This document shows positions 18,927 through 27,993 of a stretch of DNA of 64,000 nucleotides, one piece after another (positions within the stretch are counted from its first letter, which is position 1; each line of letters opens with the position of its first letter). The notes under the pieces were generated by a model. That model saw only the letters and a list, made by a program, of their open reading frames with translations. It was not told the DNA's origin and made no database searches. The translations under genes and the position numbers were made by a program. This DNA comes from Thermoplasmata archaeon (GTDB taxonomy: Archaea; Thermoplasmatota; Thermoplasmata; UBA184), in contig JAKAZU010000001.1 in NCBI GenBank assembly GCA_021826525.1, positions 1 to 64,000 on the forward strand, given 5' to 3'.

Positions 18927-20050
18927 CGACGGAGCCAGGCGCGGGTCTCGCCGGTGACGACGTACGGGACGTTCTGCATCTCGCGCACCGTGCGGGCGCC
19001 GCTCAGGAACATCGCGACCCGCAGCTCGTAGACGAACTGCTCGAGCTCGGCTTTGGTCGCTTCGTAGCTCACCGAGGCGGCCCGCAGGATCCCTCCTGCG
19101 GTCCCGGCCGCCGTCGCGCCCAGGGCGAGCGCGCGAGCGATGTCGAGACCGCTGCGGATCCCTCCGCTCGCGATGACCGGGAGCCCGAGCGGCACCGTCT
19201 CGCGCACCGACGCCGGAGAGGGGATCCCCCAGTCCCAGTAGACCTTGCCGACGCGGGCCTCGCGCTCGGCGCCCTGGTTCAGGGCCCGGTAGTGTTCCAC
19301 GGCGGCGAACGACGTGCCGCCCGTCCCGCTCACGTCGAAGCCGCGCACGCCCTTCTCGAGCAGGCGCTGGGCGACCGACTGGGATATGCCCGCCCCGGTC
19401 TCCTTCGCGAGCACGGGGAACGCCTTCGCGAGATCCCCGATGCGCTCGAGGCAGCCCTTCGCGCGCCGGTCCCCTTCGGGCTGAACCATCTCCTGGAGGA
19501 AGTTGAGATGGACGGCGAGCACATCCGCCCCGATGAGGCGCATCGCCCCGCGGGCCTCCTCGACGCCGACCACGGGGCCTCCCGCGGCCTGCGGGATGAT
19601 CTGAGGCGCGCCGATGTTCGCGAACTTGAGGGGAATGGGGTGGCGGGCGACGCAGGAGTAGCTCTCGGGGTACTGGCCTTTGAGGATCGCCGCCCGCTCG
19701 CTACCGACCCCCATCGCGATCCCGAGGTCGGAGGCCGCGCGGGCGAGGTTGTCGTTGATCTTCGCGGCGTCGGGAAAACCGCCCGTCATCCCCGTGATGA
19801 CCAGCGGGGCCTTCAGCTCCTTCCCGAACAACGTGACGCGGGTGTCGATGTCCGCGAAATCGATCTCGGGAAGCGCGTTGTGGACGAGCTGGATGTCGTT
19901 CCAGTAGCGGTAGCGACCCTCGACGTCCTTGCCCAGCACGACCTTCACGTGCTCGGCCTTGCGATGACTCAGGTCGAGGCCGGAGGGATCCGCCCCGGAG
20001 GGCTCAGGAGGAGGATTCGGCGCGGGCCCAGCTCCCATCGACAGATCCAT
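18923..20050 (-). CDS. fni: Type 2 isopentenyl-diphosphate delta-isomerase
   Basis: A 375-residue FMN-dependent IPP isomerase, which interconverts IPP and DMAPP. Family marks are SHRKAEHVKVVLGKDVE, then APLVITGMTGGF, GFDVSGTGGTSFAAVE and the late LPVIASGGIRSGLDIARALALGA. The start is uncertain among ATGs at 20077, 20050 and 20038, all overlapping the end of the IPK gene. The operon order IPK-IDI2 fits the archaeal modified mevalonate pathway, where IPK supplies the IPP used here. Confidence 0.93.
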   Translation of the reverse strand: MDLSMGAGPAPNPPPEPSGADPSGLDLSHRKAEHVKVVLGKDVEGRYRYWNDIQLVHNALPEIDFADIDTRVTLFGKELKAPLVITGMTGGFPDAAKINDNLARAASDLGIAMGVGSERAAILKGQYPESYSCVARHPIPLKFANIGAPQIIPQAAGGPVVGVEEARGAMRLIGADVLAVHLNFLQEMVQPEGDRRAKGCLERIGDLAKAFPVLAKETGAGISQSVAQRLLEKGVRGFDVSGTGGTSFAAVEHYRALNQGAEREARVGKVYWDWGIPSPASVRETVPLGLPVIASGGIRSGLDIARALALGATAAGTAGGILRAASVSYEATKAELEQFVYELRVAMFLSGARTVREMQNVPYVVTGETRAWLRR

Positions 20051-20855
20051 CGCGCAGGGCGCGCGAGAGCGCCCCATCCGACAGTCCGCTAATAAGACCT
20101 GCGTGGACCCCGAGGCGCGCGATCGCCCGCATTGCCGCGACCTTGCTCCGGATGCCGCCGGTCGCGTCCACCGCGCCGGGGGCCGGGGAAAGCGAGCGAT
20201 AGACCTCGTCGGTCACCTCGCGGATCACGGCACGTCGGCCCGAGGTCCCGGGCGCGTAGACTCCGCGGACGTCGCTGACGAAGACCACACGCTCGGGCCG
20301 AAGGCGCTCCGCGAGCTTCACGGCGATCGTATCGGCGGATAGGATCGAACTGCCCCATGCCCGATCGGGTACGACGTCGCCGAAGGAGACCGGCAGGAGA
20401 CCCGAGGCGAGACCGCGCTCGATGGGATCGAGATCGATGCGGGACAGAAGGCCCGCCTCCTGTTCCGCATGGGTCGACAAAGGGACCGACCAAGGTCGCG
20501 CGCGAGCGTCGATGAGGGCCCGCAGGACGGCCAGGTGAAGGCGCCGGACTTCCGCGCTCACGATCGCGGCGCCGCGGATCCTCTCGGCTAGGGAAGCGGA
20601 GCCGTCCGGGGGGCGGCTGAGTCCAAAGCGTACGGCGCCCGGATGACCGAAGCCGCCGGCTCCGTGCAGCAGCACGATCCGATGCGTGCGCACCCCCGCG
20701 ACCTCGCGCGCGAGGCGAGCGAGGACCTTGGGCCGGAGTTTCTCCGACTCTCGCTTGCGGGTGAGGACGCTCCCTCCGAGCTTGACGACGGCTATCGGCA
20801 GGGGCGATCCGTTGGAGGGTGGGTCCCCAGCTCCCGACGACTCATTCCGCGGCAT
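20004..20855 (-). CDS. Isopentenyl phosphate kinase
   Basis: A 283-residue amino-acid-kinase-fold protein. IAVVKLGGSVLTRK is the Gly-rich N-terminal loop, IVLLHGAGGFGHPGA contains the His that marks IPKs within this fold, and VSDVRGVYAP with DATGGIRSKVAAM form the nucleotide site. It phosphorylates isopentenyl phosphate to IPP in archaeal mevalonate routes. The ATG at 20855 overlaps the end of the small membrane protein gene by 14 bases and is preferred over the ATG at 20891. Confidence 0.92.
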   Translation of the reverse strand: MPRNESSGAGDPPSNGSPLPIAVVKLGGSVLTRKRESEKLRPKVLARLAREVAGVRTHRIVLLHGAGGFGHPGAVRFGLSRPPDGSASLAERIRGAAIVSAEVRRLHLAVLRALIDARARPWSVPLSTHAEQEAGLLSRIDLDPIERGLASGLLPVSFGDVVPDRAWGSSILSADTIAVKLAERLRPERVVFVSDVRGVYAPGTSGRRAVIREVTDEVYRSLSPAPGAVDATGGIRSKVAAMRAIARLGVHAGLISGLSDGALSRALRDGSVDGSWARAESSS

Positions 20856-21078
20856 CCGGTCCCGTGATGGACCGGAAGAAGATGAATGCACCCCCGATGG
20901 CGACCGGGACGCCGAGGAAGTAGAGCCAGTAGCCGGGAAGGTAGATGATCCACAGGATCACGAAGAAGATGCCGATACCCGAGAGGATTGCGCCGAGCAG
21001 GATCCCGCCGATCGGCGAGCGGTGACGGTGGACGGCGGCCGCGGCCACCGACGGATGCTCCGGGGCGTGCGCTTCCAT
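20842..21078 (-). CDS. Small two-helix membrane protein
   Basis: A 78-residue protein with a short His-containing N-terminus (HRHRSP) and two membrane helices, GGILLGAILSGIGIFFVILW and YWLYFLGVPVAIGGAFIFF, joined by a tight turn. It is the first gene of the IPK-IDI2-Elp3 operon. A TTTAAT element about 28 bases upstream picks the ATG at 21078 as leaderless start; the in-frame ATG at 21102 would lie inside the promoter. Function is unknown; related small membrane proteins accompany many Thermoplasmatota operons, an impression I cannot verify here. Confidence 0.7.
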   Translation of the reverse strand: MEAHAPEHPSVAAAAVHRHRSPIGGILLGAILSGIGIFFVILWIIYLPGYWLYFLGVPVAIGGAFIFFRSITGPDAAE

Positions 21079-21102
21079 CGGGCCAACGACGGCGTCTCCC
21101 AT

Positions 21103-21307
21103 TAAATCGGTTCGGTCCGAGCGTCCGAAGAGCCGCGGACCTCGCCGAAGGGCATGCCGGACCGCGTCCCGGTGGCCGCGAGGTCACGGACCGACGCGCG
21201 GCGCGTCGGTGCGGCCGTCGAAGGACGCCTTCGCACAATTTTTCTGCGAAGGTAGATAAGGGTCGATGGTGATGGCGCCTCGCCCGAGGCCCGGGTAGGC
21301 GCAGACG
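21103..21307. promoter_or_regulatory. Orc1/Cdc6 upstream region with two perfect inverted repeats; candidate origin
   Basis: Between the divergent membrane-protein and orc1/cdc6 genes lie two perfect 8-bp inverted repeats. ACCGACGC and GCGTCGGT flank GCGGC at about 21190-21210. CCTTCGCA (21228-21235) and TGCGAAGG (21245-21252) flank the AT-rich spacer CAATTTTTC. A TAGATAAGG element near 21253 is a plausible TATA box for the GTG at 21308. Archaeal origins often sit beside orc1/cdc6 with repeated origin-recognition boxes, but these repeats are not recognisable ORBs, so an operator is equally possible. Confidence 0.4.
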
Positions 21308-22741
21308 GTGCCACCTACAGACGACGGCGTTCCGACGGAGACGTCGGGGGCCGCCCACATGACCATAGCCGCCAACGGGGCGGTGCCCACGCTGGGCAGC
21401 CACCCTGCGACCGGAGGACCGTCCGGTGCACCCCCGATGGGTGCGTCGCCTTCGGCCGCCACCCCGCCGACCACAGGAGAGTTCCTCGACTCGGTGCTCC
21501 AGCAGCGGAGCGATCTCTTCCGAGGGCGCCGGGAAGTGCTGCGCGAGTCCTACGTTCCGAGCCATCTGCCGCACCGGGACCATCAGATCCGGCAGGTCGC
21601 CGAGATCCTGGCTCCGGCGCTGCGGGGCGATCAGCCGAGCAACCTGCTGATCTACGGGAAGATCGGCACGGGAAAGACCGCCGTCGTCGCCCAGGTCCGA
21701 CAGGAGATCGAGCGGAGGGCCCGGCCGGACGACCACCTCAAGTTCGTTTCGATCAACTGCGGCAACATCGACACGGCCTACAGCCTCCTCCAGACGATCG
21801 GGAACGCGCTCGCCGAGGAGGAGATCGATCGGATCCCGACGGGCTGGGCGCTCGACCGAGTCCAGGGCGCGATGCGCCGCCTGCTCGACGCGAACGGCAG
21901 CATCGTGATCGTCATCCTCGACGAGATCGACCGCCTCGTGGCCCGCAGCGGGGACGCGGTGCTCTACACGCTGGGCCAGGTGAACACCGAGCTCGAGTCC
22001 GCGCGCATCGTGCTGATCGGCATCTCGAACGACCTCAAGTTCACCAACGGCCTGGACGCCCGGGTGAAGAGCCGGCTCAACGAGGAGAAGATCCTGTTCC
22101 CTCCCTACGACGCCCCCCAGCTGCAGGATATCCTGCGGGAGCGCGCGAAGGAGGCCTTCAAGGACGGGACCGTCGACCCGGGCGTCATCGAACGATGCGC
22201 CGCCTACGCCGCGCTGGAGAACGGGGACGCGCGACGGGCCTTGGCCCTCCTCCGCCTCGCGGCGGAGATGGCCGAGAGGGATCGCGCGAAGCGGATCACG
22301 CCCGACCACGTCGTGAAGGCGAAGAACCGACTCGAGCAGGACGTCATCGGCGAGTGCTGCCGGACTCTCCCTTCACACTGCAAGGTCCTCTTCTACACCA
22401 TCCTGCAGGCCTACGAGCACCAACGGCGGGGCGTCCTCACCGGGGACGTCTACACGGGCTACGCGAAGCTGTGCCAGCGGCTGGGCCTACAGCCCTTGCA
22501 CACGCGCAGCATCTCGAACCATCTCAGCGAGCTCGAGACCCTCGGACTGATCCGAGCGACGATCGTCTCGCGGGGGCGGGGGGGGAGGACCCGGGAGATC
22601 GTGGTCGACGTTCCCGTGCCGGAAACGATGCCCTTCCTCGAAGAGGATCCGCTGCTCGCCCCCGTCGCGCGCCCGCGGGGGCGGGGCCAGATGCTCCTCA
22701 CCAACTTCGACAACCCGAACCGCCTTGGCCCTTCGTACTGA
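21308..22741 (+). CDS. cdc6: Orc1/Cdc6 replication initiator
   Basis: A 477-residue AAA+ ATPase of the archaeal Orc1/Cdc6 family that recognises origins and loads MCM. Walker A is GKIGTGKTAVV near residue 116 and Walker B is IVIVILDEIDRL near 200, followed by sensor segments ISNDLKF and GDARRALALLRLA. The C-terminal winged helix contains YAKLCQRLGL and SISNHLSELETLGLI. An unusual ~55-residue Pro/Thr/Ala-rich extension precedes the core; if translation begins at ATG 21359 it is shorter. It stands alone, divergent from the isoprenoid operon. Confidence 0.92.
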   Translation: MPPTDDGVPTETSGAAHMTIAANGAVPTLGSHPATGGPSGAPPMGASPSAATPPTTGEFLDSVLQQRSDLFRGRREVLRESYVPSHLPHRDHQIRQVAEILAPALRGDQPSNLLIYGKIGTGKTAVVAQVRQEIERRARPDDHLKFVSINCGNIDTAYSLLQTIGNALAEEEIDRIPTGWALDRVQGAMRRLLDANGSIVIVILDEIDRLVARSGDAVLYTLGQVNTELESARIVLIGISNDLKFTNGLDARVKSRLNEEKILFPPYDAPQLQDILRERAKEAFKDGTVDPGVIERCAAYAALENGDARRALALLRLAAEMAERDRAKRITPDHVVKAKNRLEQDVIGECCRTLPSHCKVLFYTILQAYEHQRRGVLTGDVYTGYAKLCQRLGLQPLHTRSISNHLSELETLGLIRATIVSRGRGGRTREIVVDVPVPETMPFLEEDPLLAPVARPRGRGQMLLTNFDNPNRLGPSY

Positions 22742-22778
22742 GCCGTAACCTACGGCGTCGGGCGACGCCGGAGGTACT

Positions 22779-23003
22779 TCAGTCTCCTTCGCCCGACGGT
22801 TCCGTGGACTCCTCGGGGATGTTCTCGGTCGACGGTATCGCGTTCTGAGCCCGCCGACGCGCGCGTTCCTTGCGCAGGTCCGACAGATCCCGATCCAGGT
22901 CCCGCAGGTCGTCGGTGTAGCGCTTCAGCCGGCGCTTGGCCATGCCCTCGAGGGTCGAGATCTCGCGCTCGAGGGTTTCGTCGTCCCCTCGGAACGGGCT
23001 CAT
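22779..23003 (-). CDS. Small coiled-coil protein
   Basis: A 74-residue, highly charged protein. Residues ~8-50 are strongly helical with heptad character (EREISTLEGMAKRRLKRYTD, then DLRDLDRDLSDLRKERARRR), and the C-terminus is acidic and disordered. Its ATG overlaps the stop of the aldehyde dehydrogenase gene by four bases, so the two are probably translated together. No family recognised. The coupling hints at a role linked to the dehydrogenase or simply at compact packing. Confidence 0.65.
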   Translation of the reverse strand: MSPFRGDDETLEREISTLEGMAKRRLKRYTDDLRDLDRDLSDLRKERARRRAQNAIPSTENIPEESTEPSGEGD

Positions 23004-24487
23004 GTGACCGATTCGGCGTCGATCTGGGCCTTCTGGAGCTTCGAGGAGAAGTCGACGAAGACGGTCTTGATCTCGGTGAACTCCTCGATTGCCGCTGTCC
23101 CCGCCTCGCGGCCGCCGTTGCCGGTGTTCTTCACGCCACCGAACGGAAGCTGGACTTCCGCCCCGATCGTCGGCGCGTTGATGTACGTGATCCCGGCCTC
23201 GAGGTCGTTCATCGCCCGGAAGGCGCGGTTGACGTCCTTCGTGTAGATCGAGCTCGAGAGGCCGTACTCGATGTCGTTCGCGACGCGAACCGCCTCGGCG
23301 TAGTCCTTCACCTTGATCACGGACAGGACCGGCCCGAAGATCTCTTCCCGGCTGATCCGGGTCCCGTGCGCCGTCTCGAAGATCGTCGGTTGGATGAAGA
23401 ACCCCTTGTCGTAGACGCCGCCGTGCAGCTTCTGGCCACCGTAGCGCAACTTCGCCTCCTTTCTCCCGATCTCGATGTAGCGGAGGACCTTCTCTTCCTG
23501 GTCGCGAGAGGCCACCGGGCCCATGTCGGATGCAGGGTCGAGAGGGTCGCCCACGCGGAACGTATCGAGGCGGTCGGTGAGCATCTTCAGAAACGGCTCG
23601 TACACCTTCTCGTGAAGGATCAAGCGGCTCGTCGCGGTGCACCGTTGGCCCGAGGTTCCGAACGCGCCGAACAGCACGCCGTCCAGGGCGAGCGCGAGGT
23701 CGGCGTCGTCCATCACGATCACCGGGTTCTTTCCCCCCAACTCGAGATGGACCATCTTCAGGTTCTGGGCTCCCTTCACGTAGACATCGCGGCCCGTCTC
23801 CACACCGCCCGTGAACGACACGGCCCGGATCCGCGGGTCGGTGACGAGGGTCGTTCCCACGACCCCTCCGGAACCGGTCACGAAATTGAGCACGCCCGGG
23901 GGCAGCCCCGCCTCCTCGTAGGCGCGGACGACCTCGACCGCAGCTCGGGCCGCGTTCGATGCCGGCTTGAAGACCACCGCGTTCCCACAGATCAACGCGG
24001 CCGCGATCTTCCAGTTCGGGATCGAGGTCGGGAAGTTCCAAGGCGTGATGCAGGCGACCACGCCCTTCGGTTGGCGGATCGTCATGCAGAACTTCGAGCG
24101 CAGCTCGCTCGGAACGGTCTCGCCGAGGAGACGGCGCCCCTCGCCGGCCATGTACTCGACGAAGTCGATCGCCTCTTGGACGTCCCCCTCCCCTTCGGCG
24201 ATGACCTTGCCCATCTCGCGAGTGACGATGGTCCCGATCTCCTTCTTATGACGACGGAGGTAGCCGGCGGCCCGGAGGAGGACCTCCCCGCGCTGGGGCG
24301 CCGGGGTCTCTTTCCAGCCCGGGTAGGCCTTGTGCGCTACGTCGATCGCATGCGCGACGTCCTCGGGAGTCGCGGAGACGAACGATCCCATTCGCTCGCC
24401 GTTCGCGGGGTTGGTCGTTTCGAACCGTTTCGCATTCGCCGGGCTGGTCCACGTTCCGTGGATGAACAATCCGAACTCCTCTGTCAT
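23000..24487 (-). CDS. Aldehyde dehydrogenase family protein
   Basis: A 495-residue NAD(P)-dependent aldehyde dehydrogenase. It has the TPWNFPTSIPNWKIAAALICG cofactor segment, the catalytic Glu motif HLELGGKNPVIV, and the nucleophilic Cys in GTSGQRCTATSRLI. The late IFGPVLSVIKVKD and GLSSSIYTKDVNRAF also match. Closest types oxidise glyceraldehyde-3-phosphate non-phosphorylatively or short-chain semialdehydes; the substrate cannot be fixed from sequence alone. Its ATG at 24487 is chosen because it begins the conserved FGLFIHG strand; a CTATGTAG element lies ~36 bases upstream. Confidence 0.9.
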   Translation of the reverse strand: MTEEFGLFIHGTWTSPANAKRFETTNPANGERMGSFVSATPEDVAHAIDVAHKAYPGWKETPAPQRGEVLLRAAGYLRRHKKEIGTIVTREMGKVIAEGEGDVQEAIDFVEYMAGEGRRLLGETVPSELRSKFCMTIRQPKGVVACITPWNFPTSIPNWKIAAALICGNAVVFKPASNAARAAVEVVRAYEEAGLPPGVLNFVTGSGGVVGTTLVTDPRIRAVSFTGGVETGRDVYVKGAQNLKMVHLELGGKNPVIVMDDADLALALDGVLFGAFGTSGQRCTATSRLILHEKVYEPFLKMLTDRLDTFRVGDPLDPASDMGPVASRDQEEKVLRYIEIGRKEAKLRYGGQKLHGGVYDKGFFIQPTIFETAHGTRISREEIFGPVLSVIKVKDYAEAVRVANDIEYGLSSSIYTKDVNRAFRAMNDLEAGITYINAPTIGAEVQLPFGGVKNTGNGGREAGTAAIEEFTEIKTVFVDFSSKLQKAQIDAESVT

Positions 24488-24714
24488 ACGAGGAACCGCT
24501 CCGGGGTCGTCACCCGCCTCGGGCCTACATAGGCTGTGCGGCTGGGCCTCGGAGAGGCGGGAGTTTCCCTTCGGGGCTCTGCGCCCTTGAGCCGGGCGGC
24601 GCACGGGCGCCGGAAGACGAGGATCGTCGCCGCCATCGGCATCGCGATCGAGGGCCCACCCCGCGGGCCGGAGTAGCGGTAACTCTTTTCGACCGCGTTC
24701 CATCCCGGAACGAC

Positions 24715-26007
24715 GTGATCGACCTCGAGCTCATCCGCACCGACCTCGCCGGCGTTCGGGCCAATCTAGAGCGCCGCCAGCGCCCGGAGTATCTCGAGCT
24801 GTTGGAGCTGGTGCATCAGAGCGACGCTACGTGGCGAGCGCTACGGCAGGACGCCGACGCGCTCCGGCGCACCCGCAACGAGCTGAGCCGCCGGATCGCG
24901 GAGCGCCGCAAGCAGGGCCAGGCTTCCCCCGAGCTCGACCGCGAGGCGAAAGAGCTCCCGGAGAAGATGCGCGCGATCGAGGAGAAGGAGGCAGCCCTCC
25001 TCGCGGAGCGGGACGTGGCGCTCAAGCGACTCCCCAACCTTCTGGATCCGTCGGTCCCGTTCGGCCAGGACGACCACGACAACGTAACCGTCGCGACGTG
25101 GGGCGATCCGGCGAAAGATCCGGGGCATCGAAAGTCGCATGTCGAGCTGCTCGAGGAGCTCGGAATGGCCGAGTTTGAGCGGGCGCACCGGGCCAGCGGA
25201 GCCGGGTTCTACTACCTGAAGGGTCCGGTCGTACTCCTCGATCTCGCCTTGCAGCGGTTCGCCCTCGACCTGCTGACCGAGCGGGGATTCACGCCGGTCG
25301 AGCCGCCGTTCATGCTCCGCCGGGCGCCGTACGAGGGGGTCACGGACCTCGCCGACTTCGAGAACGTGATGTACCATATCGACGGCGAGGACCTCTACCT
25401 CATCGCCACCAGCGAGCATCCGCTTGCCGCCCTCTACCAGGGCGAGATCCTCGACGAGGAAGACCTCCCGATACGACTCGCGGGGATCAGCATGAACTTC
25501 CGCAAGGAGATCGGGGGCCACGGCGTCGATCAGAAGGGGATCTTCCGTACGCACCAGTTCGCCAAGGTCGAGCAGTTCGTCTTCTGCCGCCCCGAGGACT
25601 CCCCGCAGATCCACGAGGAGATTCGCACGAACGCGGAGGAGGTCTTCCGCCGGCTCGAGGTCCCCTACCGTGTCGTGAACGTGTGCACCGGCGATCTCGG
25701 GACCGTGGCGTCGAAGAAGTACGACATCGAGGCGTGGTTCCCGCGCCAGCAGGCCTTCCGGGAGGTCGTGAGCTGCTCCAACTGCGCGGACTATCAGGCT
25801 CGCCGACTCGGTATCCGTCTCGGAAAGGCGGGCCGACCCGGAAAGATCGTTCCACACACCCTCAACTCGACCGCCATCGCTACCTCCCGAGGGCTCGCCG
25901 TGATCCTCGAGCAGTACCAGCGTCCGGACGGATCGATCGAGGTCCCAAAGATCCTGAGGAGCTACCTGGGCGGCAAGTCCTCGATCACCCGGGATGGCTT
26001 GAACTGA
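24715..26007 (+). CDS. serS: Seryl-tRNA synthetase
   Basis: A 430-residue class II synthetase of the common (bacterial/eukaryotic-like) type, not the rare methanogen type. The N-terminal tRNA-binding coiled coil spans residues ~30-105. The catalytic core has motif 2 (GISMNFRKEIGGHGVDQKG, FRTHQFAKVEQF) and motif 3 (NSTAIATSRGLAVILEQYQR). The GTG at 24715 gives IDLELIRTDLAGVRANLE, the usual N-terminus. A Hef-like helicase gene follows in the same direction. Confidence 0.95.
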   Translation: MIDLELIRTDLAGVRANLERRQRPEYLELLELVHQSDATWRALRQDADALRRTRNELSRRIAERRKQGQASPELDREAKELPEKMRAIEEKEAALLAERDVALKRLPNLLDPSVPFGQDDHDNVTVATWGDPAKDPGHRKSHVELLEELGMAEFERAHRASGAGFYYLKGPVVLLDLALQRFALDLLTERGFTPVEPPFMLRRAPYEGVTDLADFENVMYHIDGEDLYLIATSEHPLAALYQGEILDEEDLPIRLAGISMNFRKEIGGHGVDQKGIFRTHQFAKVEQFVFCRPEDSPQIHEEIRTNAEEVFRRLEVPYRVVNVCTGDLGTVASKKYDIEAWFPRQQAFREVVSCSNCADYQARRLGIRLGKAGRPGKIVPHTLNSTAIATSRGLAVILEQYQRPDGSIEVPKILRSYLGGKSSITRDGLN

Positions 26008-26147
26008 GCCAGGAGGGGGGCACGGCACCGCACCCCGTTCGCCCGCCGCAACACCGCCTCGAGGAGTTCGGCGACGGCGCCGAGCCCCTGGCCATCGAGG
26101 TCGCGCCGGGGCGGGCGCATCCGCAGGGATTTCCGGAAATCTGGCGC

Positions 26148-27788
26148 GTGGCAGACGGATACGTCGTACACCCGCTGCTGCGGCCCGGGGTCGTGCGGGC
26201 GTGGCCGTTCCAGCTTGACATGGCGAGGATCGGAATCTCCGAGGACCTCGTCGTGGTGCTCCCCACGGGTCTGGGCAAGACGGTCATCGCGGGCCTCATC
26301 GCCGCCGAAGTGCTCCGTCGGGGGAACGGGAAGGTCCTCTTTCTGGCACCGACCCGACCGCTGGTCCAGCAGCACAGCGAGTCGTTCGCTCGGTGGATCG
26401 AAGGGGGCCGTCGCGCGCGGTTCACCGGGACGGTGCAGCGGCCCGTGAGGGAAGGCTCGTGGGACGCGAGCGACGTAGTGTTCGCCACGCCCGAGATCGT
26501 TCGGAACGACGTGGAGGCGGGCCGCTACGACCTGCGGGACGTCGACCTGCTGATCCTCGACGAGGCCCATCACGCGGTCGGGAAGTACGCCTACGTCCCG
26601 ATCGCGCGGCATTTCCGCGAAGAGCGCCGTCCCGGTGCGCGGCTGCTGGGATTGACCGCATCCCCCGGGGGAAAGGACGAGCGCATCGAGGAGGTCCTCG
26701 GGGTTTTCGGTGCCCCGCGGGTGGAAGCACGCTCGCGGGAGGACCCCGGCGTTCGGGAGTACGTCCAGCCGGTGGACGTTGAGCTTCGATGGGTCGACCT
26801 CCCGGCCGAGATCGTGCCGATACGAGACCGTCTCGAGGACGCGGCGCGCGAGTTCGCCCGCCGACTCCAGCGCATCGGCTATCTAAGGAAGAAGCCGATC
26901 AAGTCCCTGACCGTCAAGGACCTCGTCTCGCTGCGCAGCGAGATCTTCGCACGCCCGGGTCCGATGACCCGGAAGTTCACGCCGCTCTACTATCAGCTGC
27001 TCCTCCTCCATCTCTTCCATTCCCTGGAACGGCTCGAGACCCAGGGGGTCGCGCCCTTCGTCCAGTACCTCGACCGGGTCGGAGCGAAGGAGAAGCTCGG
27101 ACGCGGGGACAAGGCGTTCCTCGCGCTCCCCCAAGTGGCGAGCGCGCGGCGAGAGGCTCAGGTCTATCTCGACACCGCCCGAACCCTCTCGCACCCCAAG
27201 CTCGCGGCGCTGGCGGAGATCGTCGAAGAGACGATCGTGTCCGTCCGGGGGCGTCCTCCTCGGATCCTCGTGTTCGCGCAGTACCGCGACACGATCCAGG
27301 GAATCCAGACCCTCCTCGAATCCCACGGGCACGCCGTGGGCCGCTTCGTGGGTCAGGCGACCCGGGACCCGGAGGACCGCGGGATGAACCAGGTGGAGCA
27401 AGGGCGTATCCTCTCGGCGTTCCGCGACGGAGCGTTTCCGATCCTGGTAGCGAGCAGCGTCGCCGAGGAGGGTCTGGACGTTCCGGATGTCGATCTCGTG
27501 GTCTTCTTCGAGTCCGTGCCGAGCGAGATCCGGGCGATCCAGCGGCGGGGTAGGACCGGCCGGAGCTCCTTAGGCAAGGTCATCGTCCTCCTGACGCGGG
27601 ACACCCGGGAGGTCCAGTATCAGGCGGCCGAGGTCCGTCGAGAGCGGGCGATGAAGCGGATCGTGCGACGTATGTCCGCCGCCGCGCGCCGCCGCTCCGA
27701 GGACGGGGTGCGCGAATCCGACGCGTCTGAGGACCCTTTGGAAGAGGGTCCGAAGGACCGGGGGCCGGCGAACAAGGCCGGTTCATAA
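26148..27788 (+). CDS. Hef-like DEAD/DEAH helicase without the nuclease domain
   Basis: A 546-residue superfamily 2 helicase. Walker A is VVLPTGLGKTVIAGL, motif II is LLILDEAHHAVG, motif III is LLGLTASPGGK, and motif VI is IQRRGRTGRS. An insertion between the RecA-like domains matches Hef/FANCM. Hef acts on stalled replication forks; in many euryarchaea it carries an XPF-type nuclease domain, absent here. The GTG at 26148 is the first standard start before the conserved YVVHPLLRPGVV. The in-frame sequence back to about 26004 also has coding-like codon use, so a longer protein from a rare CTG start is possible. Confidence 0.85.
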   Translation: MADGYVVHPLLRPGVVRAWPFQLDMARIGISEDLVVVLPTGLGKTVIAGLIAAEVLRRGNGKVLFLAPTRPLVQQHSESFARWIEGGRRARFTGTVQRPVREGSWDASDVVFATPEIVRNDVEAGRYDLRDVDLLILDEAHHAVGKYAYVPIARHFREERRPGARLLGLTASPGGKDERIEEVLGVFGAPRVEARSREDPGVREYVQPVDVELRWVDLPAEIVPIRDRLEDAAREFARRLQRIGYLRKKPIKSLTVKDLVSLRSEIFARPGPMTRKFTPLYYQLLLLHLFHSLERLETQGVAPFVQYLDRVGAKEKLGRGDKAFLALPQVASARREAQVYLDTARTLSHPKLAALAEIVEETIVSVRGRPPRILVFAQYRDTIQGIQTLLESHGHAVGRFVGQATRDPEDRGMNQVEQGRILSAFRDGAFPILVASSVAEEGLDVPDVDLVVFFESVPSEIRAIQRRGRTGRSSLGKVIVLLTRDTREVQYQAAEVRRERAMKRIVRRMSAAARRRSEDGVRESDASEDPLEEGPKDRGPANKAGS

Positions 27789-27870
27789 AGGCTGGGCGGG
27801 TGCCCACGGGTGGAGCGTGGAGCGGGCCGCTTAAATCACCCCGTCCGAGTCGACCTGCCCAGCGGGGTCT

Positions 27871-27984
27871 ATGGACCTGATTGGGACGATCACTTCGAAC
27901 TTCGGGTTCATCGTGTTCACGGCCCTCTCGATCGCGCTCGCCGCCTATCTCGTCTACTACATGATCCGCCCCCAGCGGTTCTGA
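27871..27984 (+). CDS. kdpF: KdpF-like small subunit
   Basis: A 37-residue single-helix membrane peptide, ending AAYLVYYMIRPQRF, where KdpF proteins have YLxYALxxPExF. It sits 9 bases upstream of kdpA, the standard kdpF position. KdpF stabilises the KdpABC potassium pump. A GCTTAAATC element about 33-41 bases upstream is the likely promoter for the whole kdp operon. Confidence 0.8.
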   Translation: MDLIGTITSNFGFIVFTALSIALAAYLVYYMIRPQRF

Positions 27985-27993
27985 GGCATCCCG

